The position numbers were made by a program, and so were the translations under genes. Below, one piece after another: positions 16,485 to 24,598 of a stretch of 64,000 nucleotides of DNA (its first letter is position 1; the number at the start of each line of letters is the position of its first letter). The DNA lies in NCBI GenBank assembly GCA_037015955.1, contig CP143548.1:1606001-1670000 (forward strand), read 5' to 3'. Below the pieces are notes generated by a model. The model ran no database searches. It was not told where the DNA came from and was given only the letters and a program-made list of their open reading frames with translations. This stretch comes from Lachnospiraceae bacterium JLR.KK008 (GTDB lineage Bacteria; Bacillota; Clostridia; Lachnospirales; Lachnospiraceae).

Positions 16485-16931
16485 ATGAAGAGGGAGAATG
16501 TGGAAAGCGTATTGATTGCGATGGGAATGCCAATCAAATTAAAGGGATTCAAATACATCACAGACGCAGTAATGCTCTTGGATACACCTGAATGGGAAAA
16601 TCCAAAATGGACAGCTTTATATTATAAGATCGGGACGATGAACGATGATACGGGTTCACGGGTGGAACGGGCGATCAGAAATGCGTTTATGACTACGCGG
16701 ACTAATGTTGCTGATTACGAGATGATAGAACATTACATTGGATTTGTCAACTGTGAAAATTCCAATTCCATTACATTCCTTCACAAAAATATTAAAAATG
16801 ATTTTCCGGACGTAGAAGAAATACCAAAACCGGAGCAGGAAGAGACTCAAAACTTGAATGATGTGACGACAGACATGGTCAAAGAGATCGTCAGGCAGAC
16901 ATTGAAAGAAATGCTGTTTGAATTTGTATGA
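16485..16931 (+). CDS. Stand-alone Spo0A C-terminal (effector) domain protein
   Basis: A 148-residue protein matching the DNA-binding effector domain of Spo0A without any receiver domain. Residues 5-105 align from memory with the Spo0A C-terminus: MGMPIKLKGFKYITDAV corresponds to the IGVPAHIKGYLYLREAI region, and GSRVERAIRNAF to the recognition-helix segment ASRVERAIRHAI. The tail (residues 110-148) is acidic and then helical (TTDMVKEIVRQTLKEMLFEF), possibly for dimerisation. With no phosphorylation site it would act constitutively or through its partner, the divergent S24-like regulator. It is not Spo0A itself, which is about 260 residues. Confidence 0.75.
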   Translation: MKRENVESVLIAMGMPIKLKGFKYITDAVMLLDTPEWENPKWTALYYKIGTMNDDTGSRVERAIRNAFMTTRTNVADYEMIEHYIGFVNCENSNSITFLHKNIKNDFPDVEEIPKPEQEETQNLNDVTTDMVKEIVRQTLKEMLFEFV

Positions 16932-16952
16932 GACGGTCTGTTGTTTCGTCAT

Positions 16953-16986
16953 TTAGTAAGATAGTGCAGAAGCACTATCTTACTAA
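16953..16986. repeat. Perfect 15-bp hairpin between convergent genes
   Basis: TTAGTAAGATAGTGC (16953-16967) and its exact complement (16972-16986) around an AGAA loop. It sits at the 3' ends of two convergent genes and covers the stop codon of the LRR gene. There is no T-run on either side, so it may block exonucleases or act as a weak terminator. Confidence 0.7.
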
Positions 16987-18894
16987 CAGGTCGTCAAGAC
17001 CTGCTGTGTCAGCGATCGGGTTGTCTTCGCAAAAAACAGTATGCAGATAACCCAGATCGGCAAGAGGTGACAGATCAGTCACATAATTGTCTGCAATATC
17101 CAGTACTTCCAAATACATCAGATTATTTTGAGATACAAAAGAAAGATCTTCCAGGTAAGCGCTTTCAAGATAAAGCTCCTGCAAATTAGGAAACCTGGAA
17201 AACAGATCCGTATGGTTGGCGAGAGTGAGTTCTTCTGTATCATGCAAAGAACCATATTCGCCGCTGCTGATCGGGTGGAGAGATACATGATTCATATTTA
17301 AAATCGCCAGATTTTCGTTTGTTACAACCTGATCCACATTAAATCCGATTGTGCAGTCTTCCATATAAAATTCTGTCAAAGTAGGAATACCAAGCAAAAC
17401 CGCCGCATCGGCATAGGCAGTGCTTTCATTGATGCTGAGGTACTGGAGTTTGGGCAGACTGGTGACCGGTTCGAAGGAAATATAGTAACCGGACATATCA
17501 AGCAGCTCCAAAAATGCCAAATTCTGCATTTGTGAGAGGAAAGAAAGATCCTCACAGTTGCAGCGATCCAGTGTAAGACCGATCAGACTCTTAGCTTCGG
17601 CAAGTGAGGCCAGATCACCGGCTCCTGTTATGTTCAGGTATTGCAGATTTTCCATACCTGCCAGAGAGGGCATAGTATCTTCATAAGTCACACCAAATTG
17701 CAATTCTACCAGATTTGTCAGTGTCTCGATAATCGTGAGATCATTCAGTTCCCATGTATCTTCCAGATAAAAATATTCCATAGTATCAGCACGTGAGGAG
17801 ACCGCATCGATGGAGATCAGATCCTGCGCGCCTATAATATCCAGATAATAGAGATCAGGCATATTCGCGACAAAGCCAATGTCTTTTAAAGCCATGGAGT
17901 CGATGGAGAGTGCCTGCAGGCTGTCAAGTTTATAAAGAGGACTGAAGTCTTTGATGTGGTCACAGTCAACGAGAAACAGCGATTCGAGGCCGGAGAGCGC
18001 CATCAGGCCGCTGATGTCAGACAGACTGGAACCTTCGGCCGAGAAAGACTTCAGGTTTGGAAAATTTTCAATGCCGTCACAGGAGTCCATAAAGATCGTG
18101 GAATAGATCTGGATCGATTCCATCTTTTCCGGATGGGGAACGATTTCACAGAGATCATCCAGCGTCATATCGGAAGCGATATGGACAAGACTCTCCATGC
18201 CGTCCAGGTCACCGGGGTAAATATTGCCATATTCAATCGATAGGGTAGTAACACCGCGGAAACAGGAGAGATCGGCAAATTCCGTGTAGAAATCGCCGTC
18301 GATATAAAACCAGTGTTCCATCCCGTCATCCAGAGCGCAGTATATACACTTTCTGTTATCTTCGTCGTAATAAAAAGACAGTTCAGTAATCCGGTCCAGT
18401 TCTTCCGCAGACACTTGCGTATAATCTTTTTCATAGATCTTGGAGACAAGAGACTGGAAAAATTCCGAAGCAGGCTGCTGCGGATGCGCCTGATAGCTGT
18501 CGTCTGCAGTATCCACCGTTTCAGTCGGCGCAGCGATCGCTTCTTCGGATTCTGTTGTCTGATCGGCTGAAAGAAAAGCGGTCAACAGTCCACCGAGAAA
18601 GATGAGCACAAGCACAGAGAGAATGCCGATGTTGACATAGGTCATCGTACCAGTCTTTTTATTCCCTTTGGAGACAGTGATGGGGCGCGGTGTGGCGCCC
18701 GGATAAAAGCGGGTGGAAGTGACAGGGCCAACATTTTGCGGCGCGGAATTTGGCCTGGGGGAGACAGACGGTGTGGGTTGTGCGGAGGCAGCGTTTTTGT
18801 CTATGATCTGATAATATCCACATTCGGGGCAGATCATCCGTCCGCTGCTTTCTTTTAATCGCTTCGCACAGACAGGGCATTTTTCCAGTTTCAT
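16975..18894 (-). CDS. Zinc-ribbon, single-pass membrane, leucine-rich repeat protein
   Basis: A 639-residue protein in three parts. A zinc ribbon has Cys 6, 9, 22 and 25 (CPVC and CPEC). A Pro/Ser-rich linker leads to one membrane helix at about residues 85-110 (VNIGILSVLVLIFLGGLLTAFL). The outer region, from about residue 205, is a run of roughly 17 irregular leucine-rich repeats (LESLFLVDCDHIKDFSPL; LEVLDIADNYVTDLSPL near the end). The topology puts the ribbon in the cytoplasm and the LRR outside, as in a receptor or adhesin. It is common in form, not in exact sequence, in Lachnospiraceae. Ligand unknown. It has its own promoter and belongs to the accessory block. Confidence 0.8.
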   Translation of the reverse strand: MKLEKCPVCAKRLKESSGRMICPECGYYQIIDKNAASAQPTPSVSPRPNSAPQNVGPVTSTRFYPGATPRPITVSKGNKKTGTMTYVNIGILSVLVLIFLGGLLTAFLSADQTTESEEAIAAPTETVDTADDSYQAHPQQPASEFFQSLVSKIYEKDYTQVSAEELDRITELSFYYDEDNRKCIYCALDDGMEHWFYIDGDFYTEFADLSCFRGVTTLSIEYGNIYPGDLDGMESLVHIASDMTLDDLCEIVPHPEKMESIQIYSTIFMDSCDGIENFPNLKSFSAEGSSLSDISGLMALSGLESLFLVDCDHIKDFSPLYKLDSLQALSIDSMALKDIGFVANMPDLYYLDIIGAQDLISIDAVSSRADTMEYFYLEDTWELNDLTIIETLTNLVELQFGVTYEDTMPSLAGMENLQYLNITGAGDLASLAEAKSLIGLTLDRCNCEDLSFLSQMQNLAFLELLDMSGYYISFEPVTSLPKLQYLSINESTAYADAAVLLGIPTLTEFYMEDCTIGFNVDQVVTNENLAILNMNHVSLHPISSGEYGSLHDTEELTLANHTDLFSRFPNLQELYLESAYLEDLSFVSQNNLMYLEVLDIADNYVTDLSPLADLGYLHTVFCEDNPIADTAGLDDLLVR

Positions 18895-18926
18895 ATGTAT
18901 CGATTCCTTTCCTAAATGATACTTTC

Positions 18927-18955
18927 AGTATAGCATGAAAAAAATGAGATAACAA
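18927..18955 (-). promoter_or_regulatory. Promoter of the LRR gene
   Basis: Reverse strand: TTGTTA (18950-18955), 17 bases, TATACT (18927-18932), with TGC just before the -10 (extended -10). Confidence 0.7.
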
Positions 18956-18982
18956 GACGACAGCCCCGTCACATGTCCGGAT

Positions 18983-20254
18983 TCAGTGCGTGGGACGCTC
19001 GATACGCTCCATACTGGTTTTATCATAGATGATCGTCTGGCTGCTGTAGAGACCGTAGTAGCCGGAAAAGAAATAGCTGACTGCACAGGCGGTTGCAAGC
19101 AGAAGCAGATCTGTCCGTTCAAAGATTTCCAGACCGAGCAGAAGGGAGGCCAGAGGACAGTTTACGACGGCACAGAAAAGAGCGATCATGCAGATCGCTG
19201 CGGCAAGAGGGATGTCAATACCGAGAAGGGGGCCAACCAGATTGCCAAAAGCGGCGCCGATGAACAGAGTGGGTACGATCTCGCCTCCTTTGTAACCCAT
19301 TCCCATTGTCACCGCCGTAAAGACGATCTTCCATAAAAAGGCGGTCCGTGGCAGCTGTCCGTGGAGTGCACTGTCGATCATATTTGCACCCGCTCCGTTA
19401 TAGTAACTGTTGCCGACAAGCAAAGTCAGAAGAATGATGATTACGCCGCCGACAAAGATACGGATATAATCATTGCTTATTTTTTCTTTGGAGATATGGG
19501 AGACTTTGTGCAGTGTATGACAGAGCAAAATGCCGACGACACCGCATAATACCGCCAAAAGGATCACCTTCAAAAATAGAAGGAGAGAGAGCTCATAGGT
19601 GCCGTCAACGAGATAGCGGGTAGCGCTTATGCCCATGTAACTCGTGAGACCGTAGGCGACAGCAGCGGAAATGATGCAGGGTACGAAAGCGCCATAATAG
19701 ACGATGCCGACATTGGATACTTCCATGCTGAATACAGTGGCCGTGATCGGCGTACCGAACATGGCTGTGAAGACTGCACTCATTCCGCACATAACGAGTA
19801 TGCGCCGGTCCTGTTCGTGAAGCCGCAGAAGGCGGCCACAGGTGGAGCCGATACTGCCACCGACCTGCAGGGCGGCCCCTTCCCGGCCGGCGGAACCTCC
19901 GCACAGATGAGTCAGTATCGTACCGACAACGATGAGAGGTGTCATCCGGAACGGGACTTGCTGATTTGAGTGTATGGAGTCCAGTACGAGATTGGTGCCT
20001 CTGTCGTCTGCCAGTCCTGCGCGGCGGTACAGAAACACGATCAGCAGACCGGCAAAGGGGAGCAGACAGAGCATATAGGTATGGCCTTCACGAAACAGGG
20101 TCACCTCTTCGATACAGGTGTGGAACACGGAACCGATCAGTCCACTGATGACACCAATGACAGAGGCAATGACCAGCCATTTTAAAAAGTATAAAAGACA
20201 GCCTGCAAGCCGTCGCCATGTCTCATTGTGGAACAGAGCCCATTTTTTATTCAT
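18983..20254 (-). CDS. CLC-family anion channel/transporter, possibly of the fluoride-type branch
   Basis: A 423-residue CLC protein with about ten membrane helices and no cytoplasmic CBS domains. Motifs: GGSAGREGAALQVGGS (the GREGP loop with the gating Glu kept and Pro changed to Ala), and GYKGGEIVPTLFIGAAFGN, which replaces the usual GGIFAPSL form. The first CLC signature GSGIP is not recognisable where expected (DDRGTNLVLDSIH is found). The GREG-T/A and KGGE forms recall the branch containing CLC-F fluoride/proton antiporters, but this is from memory. No fluoride riboswitch is seen upstream. The promoter on the reverse strand is clear, and an AGGAGG site precedes the ATG. Confidence 0.8.
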   Translation of the reverse strand: MNKKWALFHNETWRRLAGCLLYFLKWLVIASVIGVISGLIGSVFHTCIEEVTLFREGHTYMLCLLPFAGLLIVFLYRRAGLADDRGTNLVLDSIHSNQQVPFRMTPLIVVGTILTHLCGGSAGREGAALQVGGSIGSTCGRLLRLHEQDRRILVMCGMSAVFTAMFGTPITATVFSMEVSNVGIVYYGAFVPCIISAAVAYGLTSYMGISATRYLVDGTYELSLLLFLKVILLAVLCGVVGILLCHTLHKVSHISKEKISNDYIRIFVGGVIIILLTLLVGNSYYNGAGANMIDSALHGQLPRTAFLWKIVFTAVTMGMGYKGGEIVPTLFIGAAFGNLVGPLLGIDIPLAAAICMIALFCAVVNCPLASLLLGLEIFERTDLLLLATACAVSYFFSGYYGLYSSQTIIYDKTSMERIERPTH

Positions 20255-20305
20255 ATGCAGTAAACCTCCTGATTTCTAATATTATCTGATAACTGTTTAT
20301 ATTGT

Positions 20306-20334
20306 AGTATAGGATTATCGTAAAAATTTGGCAA
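20306..20334 (-). promoter_or_regulatory. Promoter of the CLC gene
   Basis: Reverse strand: TTGCCA (20329-20334), 17 bases, TATACT (20306-20311); about 50 bases of leader with AGGAGG before the ATG. Confidence 0.7.
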
Positions 20335-20389
20335 GTCGTTTTCGGAAGGAAACAGAGATCATATGAAAAAAGAATATATGTTCGAAGTA

Positions 20390-20418
20390 TTGTGCGATAT
20401 GTGGATGGATGATATAAT
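20390..20418 (+). promoter_or_regulatory. Promoter of recG
   Basis: TTGTGC (20390-20395), 17 bases, TATAAT (20413-20418). It lies inside the open frame upstream of the chosen recG start, which supports the start at 20453. Confidence 0.6.
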
Positions 20419-20452
20419 ATCCGGAAGAAGATTCATATCAGGGAGCGGCAAG

Positions 20453-22468
20453 ATGGAACAACGGACGGAAGTGAGGGCATTAAAAGGGATCGGCGAAAAG
20501 ACAGCGGCGCTTTTTGCCAGACTGGATATTATTTCGATCAGGGATCTGATTGAACATTATCCGATCGGTTATGATATGTTTGAAGATGTTCTCTCTGTCA
20601 GCGAAATCAGGGCCGGAGAGCTGTGCGCGGTGCAGGGGTGTCTGTCAGGAGGTATATCCGGAAAAAAGGCAGGCAGGCTGACGATCTCTGCGTGCCGGAT
20701 CGCTGATCAGACCGGCGAAGTCAGTCTCACCTTTTTTAATATGCCTTATTTAAAAAAAATGATCAGACCGGGGGAACCATATATATTCCGGGGAGTTGTA
20801 CAGGGGAAAGAGGGAAAATGGAAGATGGAGCAGCCAACGGTCTATAAGCCCGAGGCATACCAGGCATTACTGAATGCGCTGCAGCCAAGGTATTCTCTGA
20901 CGACGGGATTGACCAATCACGCCATCACAAAGGCGATGCGTCAGGCATTTTCTGTCTGTGCCGATCTTGAGGAGTATTTACCGGACAATATCAGGGAACG
21001 CTATCAGTTGACAGGTTATCGGGAGGCTTTGGAAGGGATTCATTTTCCCGCAAGTGAAGAGATGCTGCAAAATGCCAGAAGACGGCTTGTATTTGATGAA
21101 TTCTTTTTGTTTATGATACGGCTGCGAAAATGCAGGGAATATACGGAGTCCATTCAAAATCCCTATCCTCTGCTGGAGACGGCGGACACGGTACGACTCG
21201 TGCAGAAGCTGCCGTATGCACTGACCGCGGCGCAGCAGCGGGTCTGGCGGGAAGTCAGGGAAGACCTTGGAGGACCTTCGGTGATGAACCGCCTGATTCA
21301 GGGGGATGTGGGAAGCGGCAAGACAGTGATTGCCGTGCTTGCCCTTCTGATGGCTGCGGCAAACGGCTGTCAGGGAGCGATGATGGCTCCCACTGAGGTC
21401 TTGGCGAGACAACATTTCGAGACGATCCGGGAGATGACAAAATGCTATGGACTGCCTCTGGTTCCGGTCCTGCTCACCGGTTCCATGAAGGTTCGGGAGA
21501 AGCGGGAGGCCTGTGCCCGTATAGAGTCCGGAGAGGCCAATGTCATCATCGGTACTCATGCGCTCATTCAGGACAGTGTCGTCTACCGGAAACTGGCGCT
21601 TGTAGTCACGGACGAACAGCATCGATTCGGTGTCCGCCAGCGGGAAGCGCTCGCCGGCAAGGGGACAGAGCCGCATGTGCTTGTTATGAGTGCGACGCCA
21701 ATTCCGAGGACACTGGCGATCATTTTATACGGCGATCTCCACGTCTCTGTGATTGATGAGCTCCCGGCGCAGCGCCTGCCGATTAAAAACTGTGTGGTGG
21801 GCTGCGACTACAGAAAGACCGCTTATGCGTTCATCCGCAAAGAGATCGAAAAGGGCAGACAGGCGTATGTCATCTGTCCGATGGTTGAAGAAGGTGAGAT
21901 GGAAGGGCTGGAAAACGTCGTCGATTATGCGGAAAAACTGCGGGCTGTCTTTCCGCCTCAAGTGCAAATATCCTGTCTTCATGGCAAAATGAAGCCGGTG
22001 GAGAAAAATCGGATCATGGAGGCGTTCGGGCGTGGAGACATCGAGATTCTCGTTGCGACAACGGTCGTGGAAGTGGGAATCAATGTTCCCAACGCCACTG
22101 TGATGATGGTCGAAAACGCGGAGCGGTTTGGCCTGGCGCAGCTTCATCAGCTCCGGGGACGGGTCGGCCGGGGAACAGAACAGTCTTACTGTATCTTTGT
22201 CAGTGCCAGCGACCGGAAAGATACGATGCAGCGGCTCTCTATTTTAAATCGTTCGAACGATGGTTTTGAGATTGCGGGAGAGGATCTGAAGCTGAGAGGA
22301 CCGGGCGACTTGTTCGGTATCCGTCAGAGCGGCAGTCTGCAGTTTAAGCTGGCGGATATTTATCAGGATGCAAGGCTGCTGCAGGAGGCCAGCGAGGCAT
22401 CTGAGTGGTATCTGCGCGAGGACGGTTCGCTCACTGCCATTCCTTATGTTGACTTTAGAGGCATCTGA
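20453..22468 (+). CDS. recG: ATP-dependent DNA helicase RecG
   Basis: RecG remodels stalled forks and branched DNA. The N-terminal wedge domain begins VRALKGIGEKTAALFARL; the helicase core has Walker A QGDVGSGKTVIA, the DEQH box (VTDEQHRFGVRQR), SATPIPRTLA, and motif VI QLRGRVGRG; the C-terminal TRG region has DGFEIAGEDLKLRGPGD. The product is 671 residues from ATG 20453, the normal length. The frame is open to an ATG at 20363, but a promoter lies within that extension and GGGAG precedes 20453. In Bacillus recG follows the yloU-yloV-sdaA genes; here an unrelated block lies between. Confidence 0.96.
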   Translation: MEQRTEVRALKGIGEKTAALFARLDIISIRDLIEHYPIGYDMFEDVLSVSEIRAGELCAVQGCLSGGISGKKAGRLTISACRIADQTGEVSLTFFNMPYLKKMIRPGEPYIFRGVVQGKEGKWKMEQPTVYKPEAYQALLNALQPRYSLTTGLTNHAITKAMRQAFSVCADLEEYLPDNIRERYQLTGYREALEGIHFPASEEMLQNARRRLVFDEFFLFMIRLRKCREYTESIQNPYPLLETADTVRLVQKLPYALTAAQQRVWREVREDLGGPSVMNRLIQGDVGSGKTVIAVLALLMAAANGCQGAMMAPTEVLARQHFETIREMTKCYGLPLVPVLLTGSMKVREKREACARIESGEANVIIGTHALIQDSVVYRKLALVVTDEQHRFGVRQREALAGKGTEPHVLVMSATPIPRTLAIILYGDLHVSVIDELPAQRLPIKNCVVGCDYRKTAYAFIRKEIEKGRQAYVICPMVEEGEMEGLENVVDYAEKLRAVFPPQVQISCLHGKMKPVEKNRIMEAFGRGDIEILVATTVVEVGINVPNATVMMVENAERFGLAQLHQLRGRVGRGTEQSYCIFVSASDRKDTMQRLSILNRSNDGFEIAGEDLKLRGPGDLFGIRQSGSLQFKLADIYQDARLLQEASEASEWYLREDGSLTAIPYVDFRGI

Positions 22469-22478
22469 ACGTAAAATA
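22450..22478 (+). promoter_or_regulatory. SigA-type promoter at the 3' end of recG, before degV and the cob genes
   Basis: TTGACT (22450-22455), 17 bases, TAAAAT (22473-22478). It overlaps the recG stop and should drive degV; the cobalamin genes follow with no gap able to hold another promoter or riboswitch. Confidence 0.7.
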
Positions 22479-22529
22479 GATAACAATGAAAAAGATAAGA
22501 GTATCAGGGAAAAGTGAGGAAGAGACAAC

Positions 22530-23396
22530 GTGTCAAAGACTGCGATCGTAACAGACAGCAACAGCGGTATGACTCAGGAAGAGGCGAAAAAACTGGGAGT
22601 ATATGTGCTTCCGATGCCTTTTATGATAGAGGATAATACTTATTATGAAGAAAAGGATCTGAGCCAGGACGATTTCTATGAGAAAATGGCGCAGGAGGCA
22701 AAGATTACAACTTCCCAGCCTACACCGGAAGAGGTGATGACCCTGTGGGACAGGGTGCTTTTGGAATATGACGAGCTCGTCTATATCCCCATGTCGAGCG
22801 GCCTGTCCGGGTCCTGCCATACGGCACAGCTTCTCGCACAGGATTACGAAGGAAAAGTGTTCGTGGCAGACAATCAGCGTATTTCTGTGACTCAGAGAAG
22901 AAGCGTGCAGGACGCCCTGTATCTGGCAAAAGAAAAAGGTATGTCCGCGGCCCGGATCAAAGAGTTTCTGGAGGAAGACAGGGTAAATTCCAGCATCTAT
23001 ATTATGCTTGATACGTTGACATATTTGAAGCGGGGCGGGCGCATCACACCGGCCGCGGCGGCGCTCGGCAATATACTTCGTTTGAAACCGGTCCTGCAGA
23101 TACAGGGAGAGAAGTTGGACGCCTTTGCCAAAGCCCGCACGACAGCGCAGGGGAAAACGATCATGGTCAATGCTGTCCGCAGCGATATTGCAGATCGTTT
23201 TGGCGGAAATGAGGAAAATGTCTGGCTTTATATCGCTCACAGCCACAATGAGTCCGGAGCCGCCGCCTTTGCAGAGGAACTGAAAAAGGAGTTTTCACAG
23301 CATCAGATTGAGATCCAGAGATTGTCACTGAGTATCGGCTGTCATCTCGGACCGGGCGCGCTGGCACTGGCCTGTTCGCGTAAGATCCCGCTGTGA
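22530..23396 (+). CDS. DegV family fatty acid-binding protein
   Basis: A 288-residue DegV/FakB-type protein. It begins with KTAIVTDSNSGMTQEEA, has the conserved TSQPTPEEV, the YIPMSSGLSGSCHTAQ loop, LTYLKRGGRI and the end IGCHLGPGALALA, all features of the fatty-acid pocket. FakB proteins present fatty acids to the FakA kinase for phosphorylation; a FakA-like gene (yloV) lies 7 kb upstream. The start is GTG at 22530. It is followed after 20 bases by cbiD, so it may be the first gene of the cobalamin transcript, although its function is unrelated. Confidence 0.92.
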   Translation: MSKTAIVTDSNSGMTQEEAKKLGVYVLPMPFMIEDNTYYEEKDLSQDDFYEKMAQEAKITTSQPTPEEVMTLWDRVLLEYDELVYIPMSSGLSGSCHTAQLLAQDYEGKVFVADNQRISVTQRRSVQDALYLAKEKGMSAARIKEFLEEDRVNSSIYIMLDTLTYLKRGGRITPAAAALGNILRLKPVLQIQGEKLDAFAKARTTAQGKTIMVNAVRSDIADRFGGNEENVWLYIAHSHNESGAAAFAEELKKEFSQHQIEIQRLSLSIGCHLGPGALALACSRKIPL

Positions 23397-23416
23397 GTAT
23401 GGTGTTTGGATGACAG

Positions 23417-24598
23417 ATGCCGATGGATGCTTATGTATATAAAGATAAAAAAAAGCTGCGCTGCGGTTATACAACCGGTTCCTGCGCCGCTGCGGCGGCC
23501 AAAGCGGCGGCGTGGACCCTTCTGCTGGGTGAGACACCGGAGCAGGTGACAGTGGATACTCCCAGAGGGGTTTGCCTCACTTTACCGGTGGAAAAGATTT
23601 CATCGGGAGGAACCAGGGCCTGCTGCGCCGTCAGAAAAGACGCCGGTGATGACGCCGATGTGACGGATGGTATACGGATCATCGCGGAAGTGGCGAAAGA
23701 GTCCGCGGCCGGCGTGCAAATCACGGGTGGCAGAGGAATTGGCAGGGTTACGAAAAAAGGTCTGGAACAGGAGATCGGCAGTCCTGCCATCAATCGGGTC
23801 CCGCGGCAGATGATCCGGGAAGCGGTGGAGGCGGTGTTGGAAGAAGCCGGATATGAGGGCGGTCTGCTGGTGATCGTATCTGCACCGGAGGGAGAGGCGC
23901 TGGCAAAGAGAACGTTTAACCCTGCGCTTGGCATTGAGGGCGGTATCTCGATTCTCGGAACAAGCGGCATCGTGGAACCGATGAGTGAAAAGGCGCTGAC
24001 GGATACGATTGCCCTGGAGATGCGGATGCAGGCGGCGGCCGGAAGACGATACTGTGTGATTACACCTGGCAATTATGGGATGGATTACATCCGCCGGGTC
24101 TTATCGCTTGACCCTGTCTGTACGGTCAAGTGTAGCAATTTTATCGGTGATACGCTGGATATGGCGCCTGCCTGTCATATGAAAGGAGTACTCCTGATCG
24201 GGCATCTGGGGAAACTGGTAAAGCTGGGGGCAGGCATCATGAATACCCATTCCCGATACGGAGACGGACGCATGGAAGTGCTCATGGCCTGCGCACTGGA
24301 AGCGGGAGCAGAGCTCTCCCTGCTGAAAGAAGTGATGAGCTGTGTTACGACCGATCAGGCGGTGACATTGCTTTCGCAGGAGGGAATCCTTTCGCCTGTG
24401 ATGGATCGCCTGATGAAGAAAATAGAGTACCATTTAAAAAGACGGGTGTTTGACGGCATCGAGACAGGTGCCGTCGTCTTCTCCAACGTGCATGGCCTTT
24501 TGGGGATGACGGTGCAGGCGCCCGGTCTGCTTGCACGGATAAGAGAAGCAGACGGAGTGGACAGGGCCGGAGAAGGCAGGAAGGGGGAACGTTTATGA
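23417..24598 (+). CDS. cbiD: Cobalt-precorrin-5B (C1)-methyltransferase CbiD
   Basis: CbiD methylates C1 of cobalt-precorrin-5B in the oxygen-independent route to cobalamin. The 393-residue protein has the diagnostic start LRCGYTTGSCAAAAAKAA, the glycine-rich TGGRGIGRVTKKGLEQEIG, the GLEGGISILGTSGIV-like segment (here IEGGISILGTSGIVEPMSE) and PGNYGMDYIRR. First clear gene of the cob cluster. Its last four bases overlap cbiF (ATGA), showing translational coupling. An alternative ATG lies 6 bases later. Confidence 0.96.
   Translation: MPMDAYVYKDKKKLRCGYTTGSCAAAAAKAAAWTLLLGETPEQVTVDTPRGVCLTLPVEKISSGGTRACCAVRKDAGDDADVTDGIRIIAEVAKESAAGVQITGGRGIGRVTKKGLEQEIGSPAINRVPRQMIREAVEAVLEEAGYEGGLLVIVSAPEGEALAKRTFNPALGIEGGISILGTSGIVEPMSEKALTDTIALEMRMQAAAGRRYCVITPGNYGMDYIRRVLSLDPVCTVKCSNFIGDTLDMAPACHMKGVLLIGHLGKLVKLGAGIMNTHSRYGDGRMEVLMACALEAGAELSLLKEVMSCVTTDQAVTLLSQEGILSPVMDRLMKKIEYHLKRRVFDGIETGAVVFSNVHGLLGMTVQAPGLLARIREADGVDRAGEGRKGERL

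Noticed and set aside
20255-20340. Fluoride riboswitch before the CLC gene
   Set aside because: The leader lacks the conserved fluoride-aptamer sequence elements; it reads as a plain promoter and ribosome site.
23397-23416. Cobalamin riboswitch before cbiD
   Set aside because: Only 20 bases separate degV and cbiD, and nothing resembling the B12 box was seen in the degV leader.
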